A stretch of DNA of 10,738 nucleotides from an uncultured Clostridia bacterium (GTDB lineage: Bacteria; Bacillota; Clostridia; Christensenellales; Borkfalkiaceae). Both the position numbers and the translations under genes were made by a program. The notes under the pieces are model-generated. The model was given only the letters and a program-made list of their open reading frames with translations, was not told the origin of the DNA and searched no databases. Positions 1 through 5,251 of this stretch are shown piece after piece (position 1 is the first letter of the stretch; the number at the start of each line of letters is the position of its first letter). Location of the stretch: the NCBI GenBank assembly GCA_944376035.1, contig CALWBJ010000088.1, positions 1 through 10,738 on the forward strand. Reading direction: 5' to 3'.

Positions 1-10
1 CTTCCGATCT
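1..10. other. Probable residual Illumina adapter at contig end
   Basis: The first ten bases, CTTCCGATCT, are identical to the 3' end of the standard Illumina TruSeq-type adapter (which ends GCTCTTCCGATCT). They lie exactly at the window edge, where an untrimmed adapter would lie in an assembled contig. Genomic sequence then probably starts at base 11, and the last three codons readable in the truncated PHP gene may not be genuine. A chance match of ten bases at this exact place is unlikely but not impossible. Confidence 0.75.
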
Positions 11-803
11 CGGCATCAGGCATTTCTTTGTCTGCGGCGATATAGAAAAACGCAGTGTCCGCTTTGAGTACGCCCAAAAGGTCGTAAAGGAAATTTTCGT
101 TTGCGGTGTCGAGCAGATAGCCTTTTATCTTATCGCTGACCGAAAGGTTAAGATCGTTTGTCAAAAATCTTAAAAGTTCTTCCGTTCTGCCGAATTTATT
201 TTCAAGTTTAACCGCAAGCGCGTAAAGCAGATGCCTTTCCGTAACCCCGCCGCCCTCGCTCGCTCTGGAAAGCGGATAAACATCGCGTTCGAAATCAAGT
301 TCGATACCGAATTTTCCGAACTTGTTTGTTATGAGTTCGCACATCTTCGCGTTACGTTTGTTTCGCTCTTTTCTCATACCTTCAAGATATTCGTTAAACG
401 CGTCTATGTTCTGCGCGGGTATCCCGTGTGCAGCCATATAAATACAATTCTCCTGGTCGGGGTGATTTATTTTCCCGAATCCGCGGTCGAATTTCGCACG
501 AACTTCCACACCGCACGTCGCGCCTATGTTCAGCATGGCGCAAGCCGCTTTGAATTCCTTTGCGCCAGAAAGACTGTCGTGATCCATTATCCCGGCGCTC
601 GTAAGCCCTGCGCGATATGCCATGTAAGCCGCTTTGGTAGGCGAGTATGGAGAAAATGAATATATGGTATGTATATGATTGTTAGCGTCGTTTTCCCTGC
701 GTACCGGCTTGTCCGCGTCTTTTTCCGCGCAGAGAAGTTTTTTGAGCGCGTCAAGTCTATCCTTCGCTGTATTTGCATTCAATAATTCAAAATAATTTTC
801 CAT
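1..803 (-). CDS. PHP-domain metal-dependent phosphoesterase, 3' end missing
   Basis: About 267 codons are readable before the window edge. The N-terminal domain shows the PHP (polymerase and histidinol phosphatase) metal-site motifs: HIH at residues 43-45, DHD at 74-76 followed by a Gly-Ala-Lys-Glu-Phe stretch, and a GVE motif ending at Glu100. These residues bind a di- or trinuclear metal centre that hydrolyses phosphoesters. The rest (about 130-267) is mostly helical and charged and I do not recognise it. Similar stand-alone PHP proteins exist in Clostridia, usually without a known substrate. The ATG at 803 is the first in-frame start after an in-frame TAA. A GGAGG lies some 20 nt upstream, which is far, but AAGGCGG and AAAAGGA are closer. 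The gene has its own strong promoter. The final codons overlap the probable adapter. Confidence 0.85.
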   Translation of the reverse strand, partial: MENYFELLNANTAKDRLDALKKLLCAEKDADKPVRRENDANNHIHTIYSFSPYSPTKAAYMAYRAGLTSAGIMDHDSLSGAKEFKAACAMLNIGATCGVEVRAKFDRGFGKINHPDQENCIYMAAHGIPAQNIDAFNEYLEGMRKERNKRNAKMCELITNKFGKFGIELDFERDVYPLSRASEGGGVTERHLLYALAVKLENKFGRTEELLRFLTNDLNLSVSDKIKGYLLDTANENFLYDLLGVLKADTAFFYIAADKEMPDAEIG

Positions 804-972
804 GTCCTTTTCCGCCTTAGCAGCCTCCTCGATTTATCTTCCCGATTTATATGATATTTTTGTTTAGTGAAAATCTGTGTTCAGGTTTATTATCATTTAT
901 CGGTGTATAAGTTCATAAAACTTCTTTATTCCCGACGACGATTTCGCTAACTTATCTTCAAGTTTATCGTTT
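804..972 (-). other. Long 5' untranslated leader of the PHP gene, nothing recognised
   Basis: This stretch should be transcribed from the promoter at 979-1007. It contains no intrinsic terminator, no known riboswitch core that I can see, and only a seven-codon ATG frame without a ribosome binding site. A GAGGAGG sits at about 824-830, some 20 nt before the start codon. Confidence 0.35.
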
Positions 973-978
973 TATAAA

Positions 979-1007
979 ATTATAACTCAAATAAAAAATA
1001 TCGTCAA
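979..1007 (-). promoter_or_regulatory. Sigma-A promoter of the PHP gene
   Basis: Reading the minus strand, TTGACG (1002-1007, 5/6 to consensus) is followed by a 17-nt spacer and TATAAT (979-984, 6/6). Transcription would begin near 972, giving an untranslated leader of about 170 nt before the PHP start at 803. I see no terminator-like hairpin or known riboswitch in that leader. Confidence 0.75.
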
Positions 1008-1041
1008 GCGGTATTTACCCGTATTTTGCCATTTTGTTTTT

Positions 1042-1077
1042 AAAAAGAAAAAAACCCTTAACCTCAACGGCTAAGAG
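1042..1077 (-). terminator. Intrinsic terminator of the small 29-codon transcript
   Basis: On the minus strand CTCTTAGCC (1069-1077) pairs with GGTTAAGGG (1055-1063), a 9-bp stem with two G-U pairs and a GTTGA loop. It is followed directly by seven T, one C and five T (1042-1054). It ends the unit that starts near 1332 and insulates it from the PHP promoter just downstream. Confidence 0.9.
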
Positions 1078-1115
1078 TACCCTCTTTGCAAGTCCACCAT
1101 ACGACCTGCTAGAAC

Positions 1116-1205
1116 TTAGAACTTGTTCATCATCGAAAATGTCATTAAAGCATAGATGTCCATATTTTTGAACAGTTCTTCATACTTTTTAACGCTCTTC
1201 TTCAT
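1116..1205 (-). CDS. Small ORF, 29 residues, function unknown
   Basis: The peptide starts MKKSVKKYEELF and ends MTFSMMNKF. The N-terminal half is basic and charged (KK, KK, EE) and the C-terminal half is hydrophobic and methionine-rich (five Met after the start). There is no cysteine, no signal peptidase site and no domain I recognise. Support for translation is strong: AAGGAGG (1212-1218) sits 6 nt before the ATG, and the ORF lies inside a complete transcription unit with a consensus promoter (1339-1367) and an intrinsic terminator (1042-1077). It is the only ORF in that unit. It could be a small membrane-active or type I toxin-like peptide, a regulatory peptide, or the translated part of a regulatory RNA. 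Nothing in the sequence decides between these. Confidence 0.6.
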   Translation of the reverse strand: MKKSVKKYEELFKNMDIYALMTFSMMNKF

Positions 1206-1307
1206 ACTTTACCTCCTTTGCCGACGAAGTTTTGCCGCCGACTTTTTAGCGATTAAAACCGCACCGAGTTCCCGCAAAAAAGCATAAATTCTATATTAAG
1301 TTGTCTC

Positions 1308-1334
1308 GCGAAAAACTCCTCTTCGGTTTTTCGC
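1308..1334 (-). promoter_or_regulatory. 5'-end hairpin of the small transcript
   Basis: GCGAAAAAC (1326-1334 on the minus strand) is a perfect complement of GTTTTTCGC (1308-1316), with a nine-base loop. The predicted transcription start is near 1332, so the RNA would begin in or next to this stem. Such 5' stems commonly protect RNA from decay. A regulatory role is possible but unproven. Confidence 0.5.
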
Positions 1335-1338
1335 CCAC

Positions 1339-1367
1339 ATTATAATACTGTCAGTTGTATCTGTCAA
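1339..1367 (-). promoter_or_regulatory. Consensus sigma-A promoter of the 29-codon transcript
   Basis: On the minus strand TTGACA (1362-1367, 6/6), a 17-nt spacer and TATAAT (1339-1344, 6/6) form a perfect consensus promoter. Upstream of the -35 the minus strand is A-tract rich, like an UP element. A dyad covers the -35, so a repressor probably controls this otherwise very strong promoter. Confidence 0.85.
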
Positions 1368-1370
1368 CTG
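1352..1370. promoter_or_regulatory. Candidate operator dyad over the -35 box
   Basis: CAGTTG and CAACTG form a perfect 6-bp inverted repeat with a 7-bp centre (CAGTTGTATCTGTCAACTG on the plus strand), lying across the -35 hexamer. Its place and symmetry suit a dimeric repressor. No regulator gene is visible beside it, so the binding protein is unknown. Confidence 0.5.
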
Positions 1371-1376
1371 TTTTAT

Positions 1377-1500
1377 GGCCTTTTATTTAAATTTTTTTAA
1401 ATAATTTTTTTATTTTTTTTAATTTGAATTTTTTTGTGATTTTTTATATTTTTATTGTTAAAAATTTACTTTTTTAGTTAAATTTTAACTTTATTTCGGC
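1377..1500. other. Extremely A/T-rich, T-tract spacer
   Basis: This stretch is almost entirely A and T, with many runs of four to eight T on the plus strand (A on the minus strand). It contains no ORF or hairpin with a G/C stem. Next to the minus-strand promoter at 1339-1367 it could act as an extended UP element or intrinsically curved DNA. Confidence 0.4.
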
Positions 1501-1517
1501 AAAGAGGGCGCTTGCGT

Positions 1518-1558
1518 GTCGGAAATTTCCGACGGCGGAAATGACGTCTTTTTCCGCC
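1518..1558 (-). terminator. Tandem hairpins downstream of the PAP2 gene
   Basis: Two adjacent inverted repeats follow the PAP2 stop codon: GGCGGAAA (1534-1541) with TTTCCGCC (1551-1558), and the 16-nt perfect palindrome GTCGGAAATTTCCGAC (1518-1533). Their position suits transcript termination or 3'-end protection of the PAP2 mRNA. There is no T-run right after either stem on the minus strand, so this is not a textbook intrinsic terminator. Confidence 0.45.
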
Positions 1559-1572
1559 TTGCAATTACTATT

Positions 1573-2244
1573 CTATGACCTGCCCCTGCGGGATGTTACG
1601 AATTTTATCAGGTCTGCTTCAAGAACCCATTTAGCCAAACTGTTTTCTTTTCGTTTTTCTATCGCCCGGTATACAAAATATATAATAACAAACGACAGCG
1701 CGGCGGAAATAAATCCGGTAATCATGCCGAACATAACGTCGCTCGGATAATGAACCATAAGATAATTCCTTGACGCGGCCATTAAAATGACTCCGAATAA
1801 CAATGTCCAAGTATATTTTTTCTTTTTTGAGACTAAAAAAATACCTGCAAGCGTTGCAGTTATAACATTGACGTGTCCCGATGGAAAAGACATGTCTTTT
1901 TCGGCGTGCGCGCCGACATCCTTCCACCACTCGTCATACGGGCTTACCGTATAGGGCCTCGGCCTTGCTATTTGAGGTTTTAAAATCACATTGCACAGTA
2001 TTGCTCCTATGCCTACCGCAAGCAGAGCGCAAAGACCGGCTTTTCGAGTTCGAGAAAACAACATAAGTATAAGCGAAAGGATAATGGAAAATATACCCTT
2101 CGTGCCGAAATAACTTATAAAAACCATTAGCGGAGTGAGAAAATTTCCCATAGTGCCTGCCGCTCCGTGGTAAAACGTAAGAATAGCGCTGTCAAAATTA
2201 TTAAAAAATCCGTTAAGCCATTCAGCCGCCGCCGTCAGTCCCAT
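1573..2244 (-). CDS. PAP2-family integral membrane phosphatase
   Basis: The 223-residue protein carries all three PAP2 phosphatase motifs: KPQIARPRP (KX6RP, residues 89-97), PSGH (121-124) and SRNYLMVHYPSD (SRX5HX3D, 158-169). In this family the two histidines and the aspartate form the phosphohistidine catalytic centre. Hydrophobic segments at about 33-64, 70-88, 126-138, 144-157 and 170-195 suggest five or six membrane spans with the active site on the outer face. Likely substrates are lipid phosphates such as undecaprenyl pyrophosphate (BcrC-like, recycling the cell-wall carrier) or phosphatidylglycerol phosphate. The motifs cannot tell these apart. The ATG at 2244 has AAGGTGA a few bases upstream. 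It appears to be a single-gene unit with its own promoter (2351-2379) and is separated from the upstream uraA-upp operon by a hairpin terminator. Confidence 0.92.
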   Translation of the reverse strand: MGLTAAAEWLNGFFNNFDSAILTFYHGAAGTMGNFLTPLMVFISYFGTKGIFSIILSLILMLFSRTRKAGLCALLAVGIGAILCNVILKPQIARPRPYTVSPYDEWWKDVGAHAEKDMSFPSGHVNVITATLAGIFLVSKKKKYTWTLLFGVILMAASRNYLMVHYPSDVMFGMITGFISAALSFVIIYFVYRAIEKRKENSLAKWVLEADLIKFVTSRRGRS

Positions 2245-2350
2245 ATTTCACCTTAATCCATCGCATTTTATTATTTTTTAATCATTATTTGCTTGTGATT
2301 TTAACTTTTATTTACGTATTCTAAAATCGCAAATGTAAAAATATAGTTCT

Positions 2351-2379
2351 ATACTATCATATTATTTACCAAATTTCAA
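2351..2379 (-). promoter_or_regulatory. Probable promoter of the PAP2 gene
   Basis: On the minus strand TTGAAA (2374-2379, 5/6), a 17-nt spacer and TAGTAT (2351-2356, 4/6) are preceded by TGA, an extended -10 element. A short inverted repeat, TATAG-TT-CTATA (2343-2354), overlaps the -10 and start region. The transcript leader would be about 100 nt. Confidence 0.5.
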
Positions 2380-2477
2380 ATTATATTTGAATGTGACCGA
2401 AATATTACAATAATTTAAAAAAATTCGCATAATAAAATATAAAATAATCATGTAATCGGTTTTTCAAAATTATAAAA

Positions 2478-2515
2478 CCCCCGACCCCGTCGCAAAAATT
2501 GCGACGGGGTCGGGG
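2478..2515 (-). terminator. Terminator of the uraA-upp operon
   Basis: A 17-bp perfect GC-rich stem (2479-2495 with 2499-2515) with an AAA loop lies about 150 nt after the upp stop. On the minus strand the stem runs into GTTTTATAATTTT, which suits intrinsic termination. It separates upp from the PAP2 promoter. The rest of the 2380-2667 gap is A/T-rich and holds nothing else I recognise. Confidence 0.75.
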
Positions 2516-2667
2516 TAAATATTTTTTAAGATTTATAATTTTTTCCGTAAATATTTTATAAAAATTTTATATTTTTTTATTTTTTCAAATTCCGAACTGA
2601 TATGCTTTTATATTTTTATTTATAGTATAGGATATTTTGAAAAATCACTTTATAAAATATTTTATCT

Positions 2668-3306
2668 TTATTTAGTACCGAATATCCTGTCTCCCGCATC
2701 TCCGAGTCCGGGAAGAATATATCCGTGCTCGTTGAGATCGCGGTCGAGATGTGCGACGTATACCTCTACGTCGGGATGTTCTTTCGCGACTTTTTCAACG
2801 CCCTGCGGAGCGGCTATTATTGACATGAGTTTTATCTTTTTGCAACCGCGTTTTTTAAGGAGCGTTATCGCGTCCGCCGCGCTTCCGCCGGTAGCGAGCA
2901 TGGGGTCGACTATCATGACGACTTTATTCTCTATCCCTGCGGGAAGTTTGCAGTAATATTCCTTGGGCGTAAGCGTTTCTTCATCGCGGTACATGCCTAT
3001 ATGTCCAACCTTTGCAGCGGGAAATAATGTCAGTATTCCGTTTACCATTCCGAGACCGGCACGGAGTATCGGTACTATCGCTATCGAATTTTCCTTTACT
3101 ACCGTCTGTGTGGTTTTTTCAAGCGGCGTCTCTACCTCTATTTCCTGCGTGGGCACGTCTTTGAAACTTTCGTACGCCATCAGTGTAGCAAGTTCTTCGA
3201 TTATTTCACGAAACTGTTTTGTGTTTGTGTTTTTATCCCTGATTATAGCCAGTTTGTGGCGTATAAGAGGGTGGTCCAATATATGGACGTTGGGATAATT
3301 TTTCAT
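2668..3306 (-). CDS. upp: Uracil phosphoribosyltransferase
   Basis: This cytosolic salvage enzyme converts uracil plus PRPP to UMP and pyrophosphate. The 212 residues match the family's usual length. Visible signatures are PILRAGLGM at 79-87, the PRPP-binding loop IVDPMLATGGSA at 132-143, and the C-terminal uracil-recognition segment YILPGLGDAGDRIFGTK at 196-212. The ATG at 3306 is 21 nt after the uraA stop codon, so both genes must share one mRNA. The only Shine-Dalgarno-like sequence is GGGGG about 10 nt upstream, which is weak and may mean partial translational coupling to uraA. Regulation should follow the leader attenuator in front of uraA. Paired with the uracil permease, it lets the cell make UMP from imported uracil. 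Confidence 0.98.
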   Translation of the reverse strand: MKNYPNVHILDHPLIRHKLAIIRDKNTNTKQFREIIEELATLMAYESFKDVPTQEIEVETPLEKTTQTVVKENSIAIVPILRAGLGMVNGILTLFPAAKVGHIGMYRDEETLTPKEYYCKLPAGIENKVVMIVDPMLATGGSAADAITLLKKRGCKKIKLMSIIAAPQGVEKVAKEHPDVEVYVAHLDRDLNEHGYILPGLGDAGDRIFGTK

Positions 3307-3327
3307 ATTTTCGCAGCCCCCGTTTAA

Positions 3328-4812
3328 TTATTCGCTTTTTTCTTTGGCGGAATCTTTCTCCGATTTTTCGTCTTCGTCCTTGGGCATATCCGTCTGTACA
3401 ACCCCGAACATGGTCTCCTCTGTCTCGTTCTCGTAAGATACTTCTTTTTTTACATCGGCTTTTCCGGGCCTTAAAACAAGATTTACTATTATTCCGAGAA
3501 TAAGAGCGCATGCTATGCTTGAAATCTGTACGGTAGGAGATTCAAACGTGCCGCCGAAGTTGAGCACCAGTCCTCCCAGTCCGGTTACAAGTATAGACGC
3601 GACGATAAAGAGATTTTCGCTGTTGTCAAGGTCTACGTGCTTGAACATTCTGAGACCCGATACCGCTATAAATCCGTAAAGCGCGATACTTATTCCGCCT
3701 ACAACGCAGCCGGGAATGCTTTCAATGAAAACCATTACGGGATAAATAAACGCAAGCACTATGCACATAATTGCGGTGGTGAACATCGTCCATACAGACG
3801 CGTTACGGGTTATTGCAACGCAACCGTTCGATTCGCCGTAAGTCGTGTTGGGACAGCCGCCCATAAGCGCGCCCGCTATCGAACCTACGCCGTCGCCTAA
3901 AAGCGTTCTGTGAAGACCGGGGTCTTCAAGCAGGTCTCTTTTTATTATAGAACCTATGTTTTTATGGTCGGCAACGTGTTCTGCAAAAACCACCAGCGCA
4001 ACAGGCGCAAACGCGAGAAGCACCGACAGCACACCTGCGCCGTCGAGCAGTATCTCGCCCGTGCTCAGTTCGTTTATTGCCCCTACAAAAGTTATATTGG
4101 GAAGCCAGTTGTTAAAATCCGCTATGGTCTCAAATGCGGCAAAATTAACGAGTCTGCAATATTCGCTGCCAAAACCGTTGTAGCCTATAAGGGTTATTAT
4201 TACGGCAAGCACATATCCCGCGGCAACACCGAGTACAAAAGGTATAAGTTTCATTCCCTTACTGCCCTTTACCGATACAAGTATGGTAACCAAAAAAGTT
4301 ACCACGCCGACAATAATCGCAAGCAGATTATAATTTGCCGTGCTTGTTGACGTATTCATAACGTTGCTCATGGCAGATCCCGCAAGGCTTAACCCGATAA
4401 GCGCAACAGTAGGTCCTATGATTACCGGAGGCATGAGTTTGTTTATCCAGCCGCTGCCCGCAAACTTGACGGCAATCGCTATGATTATGTATACAAGACC
4501 GGCAAAAACAGATCCGAGTATTATTCCGAGATAACCATATGCAACGCCTGTAAAAAGCGGAGATATGAACGCAAAAGAACTTCCTAAAAATACAGGACTC
4601 TTGAATTTGGTAAAAAGCAGATAAACAAGCGTTCCTACTCCCGCGCCTATGAGTGCAGCCGCCTGACTGAGATATTCGCCGCTCGGATCTACAAGAATAG
4701 GTACAAGCACGGTCGCGGCGATTATAGCCAGCAACTGCTGAAACGCGTAAATAAGATTTTTGCCGAATGGCGGCTTTTCGTGTACGTCGTACACCAAACC
4801 GTTTTTGTTCAT
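3328..4812 (-). CDS. uraA: Uracil permease, NCS2 family
   Basis: This 494-residue integral membrane protein of the nucleobase-cation symporter-2 family imports uracil, by proton symport in characterised members. The family core is clear: an N-terminal GXXQXXLAXXAATVLVP-like start, the AEHVADH segment with Glu278, and GGCPNTTYGESNG with Glu327. These two glutamates are 49 residues apart, the same spacing as the uracil-binding Glu241 and Glu290 of E. coli UraA. The C-terminal ~45 residues form a charged, Glu/Lys/Asp-rich cytoplasmic tail with no relation to transport. The ATG at 4812 is chosen because GGAGG (4820-4824) lies 7 nt before it. An in-frame GTG at 4839 would add nine residues but has no comparable binding site. 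It is the first structural gene of the operon, behind a 41-codon leader ORF and terminator. The Bacillus name is pyrP. Confidence 0.95.
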   Translation of the reverse strand: MNKNGLVYDVHEKPPFGKNLIYAFQQLLAIIAATVLVPILVDPSGEYLSQAAALIGAGVGTLVYLLFTKFKSPVFLGSSFAFISPLFTGVAYGYLGIILGSVFAGLVYIIIAIAVKFAGSGWINKLMPPVIIGPTVALIGLSLAGSAMSNVMNTSTSTANYNLLAIIVGVVTFLVTILVSVKGSKGMKLIPFVLGVAAGYVLAVIITLIGYNGFGSEYCRLVNFAAFETIADFNNWLPNITFVGAINELSTGEILLDGAGVLSVLLAFAPVALVVFAEHVADHKNIGSIIKRDLLEDPGLHRTLLGDGVGSIAGALMGGCPNTTYGESNGCVAITRNASVWTMFTTAIMCIVLAFIYPVMVFIESIPGCVVGGISIALYGFIAVSGLRMFKHVDLDNSENLFIVASILVTGLGGLVLNFGGTFESPTVQISSIACALILGIIVNLVLRPGKADVKKEVSYENETEETMFGVVQTDMPKDEDEKSEKDSAKEKSE

Positions 4813-4854
4813 TTGTGTGCCTCCAAAATTTTTTCTCACCGCTTCGCGGAATTT

Positions 4855-4880
4855 AAAAAAATAAGTCCCTTAAAGGACTT
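4855..4880 (-). terminator. Attenuator-type intrinsic terminator in the uraA leader
   Basis: AAGTCC (4875-4880 on the minus strand) pairs with GGACTT (4863-4868), with one possible extra U-G pair, and is followed by A and then seven T (4855-4861). It lies between the operon promoter and uraA, 43 nt before the uraA ATG, so it must be bypassed for uraA and upp to be expressed. The leader ORF's stop codon is in its loop, so a ribosome reaching the end of that ORF would cover the 5' arm and block the hairpin. Confidence 0.8.
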
Positions 4881-4995
4881 CATTTTTATAACTAATATCC
4901 GAAAAAAGAGAAAAAGAACCCGGTAAAAATTCATTCAATCCGATACTCCTACCGCTTATGCCGTTAAGATACCCGCGAACGGATTTTTCCTTCAT
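4870..4995 (-). CDS. Leader peptide of the uraA-upp operon, 41 residues
   Basis: The ORF starts MKEKSVRGYLNG and ends SYKNEVL. It has a very good ribosome binding site, GAAAGGAG (5004-5011), 8 nt before the ATG, and begins some 24 nt after the predicted transcription start. It has no domain I recognise and its role is probably cis-acting. Codons 26-32 form an 18-nt run of pyrimidines (14 T, 4 C, 4901-4918) ending about 20 nt before the terminator stem, and the TAA (4870-4872) lies in the terminator loop. In E. coli pyrBI a leader ORF with a U-rich pause tract before the attenuator couples transcription to UTP: low UTP slows RNA polymerase, the ribosome catches up, and the hairpin cannot form. 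The same logic is inferred here. A second, overlapping frame of 32 codons (4836-4934) crosses the terminator but has a poorer binding site. Confidence 0.7.
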   Translation of the reverse strand: MKEKSVRGYLNGISGRSIGLNEFLPGSFSLFSDISYKNEVL

Positions 4996-5025
4996 CTTCC
5001 GCACTCCTTTCTATTTCCGTTCTGT

Positions 5026-5054
5026 ATTTTATCACAATTAAAATTAAAACACAA
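5026..5054 (-). promoter_or_regulatory. Promoter of the leader-uraA-upp operon
   Basis: On the minus strand TTGTGT (5049-5054, 3/6), a 17-nt spacer and TAAAAT (5026-5031, 5/6) are preceded by TGA, an extended -10 element. Transcription would start near 5019, just ahead of the leader ORF's binding site. I see no PyrR-type binding loop in the leader. Between this promoter and the divergent one at 5174 lies about 120 bp of A/T-rich DNA with a loose TTTACA/TGTAAA dyad (5091-5124). Confidence 0.6.
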
Positions 5055-5173
5055 CCTTTTCGGAAAACTTTTTTAAATTTTATATTTTGCTTTACACTTG
5101 ACGGGTAATTTATAAATCTGTAAACATAAAATATTTTTAAAACTTTTTTTTCAATATACTTTTAAGACTTCTG

Positions 5174-5202
5174 TTGACACGAGTTTATTCTTGGTTTATA
5201 AT
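5174..5202 (+). promoter_or_regulatory. Perfect consensus promoter of the alarmone synthetase gene
   Basis: TTGACA (5174-5179), a 17-nt spacer and TATAAT (5197-5202) match the sigma-A consensus at all twelve positions. Transcription would begin near 5209 and leave a leader of about 40 nt. No operator dyad is obvious over it, so the gene may be expressed strongly and constitutively unless a distant factor acts. Confidence 0.85.
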
Positions 5203-5251
5203 AGCCGCAGTCGGTTAAAGTAAATCACAAAAGAAACAATACAGGTGAATC

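Noticed and set aside
231..659. Plus-strand ORF of 142 codons
   Set aside because: It lies entirely antisense within the PHP gene, whose minus-strand frame shows clear PHP metal motifs. No domain is recognisable in the plus frame.
3910..4350. Plus-strand ORF of 146 codons
   Set aside because: It is antisense to the uracil permease core. The translation is rich in Tyr, Arg and Lys, as expected from a reversed membrane-protein gene.
4813..4839. Upstream GTG start for the uracil permease
   Set aside because: The nine extra codons contain the GGAGG that serves the ATG at 4812, and no binding site precedes the GTG.
4855..5020. PyrR-binding attenuator
   Set aside because: I searched the uraA leader for the conserved PyrR anti-antiterminator loop and found no convincing match. 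The visible elements are a translated ORF, a T-rich tract and a terminator.
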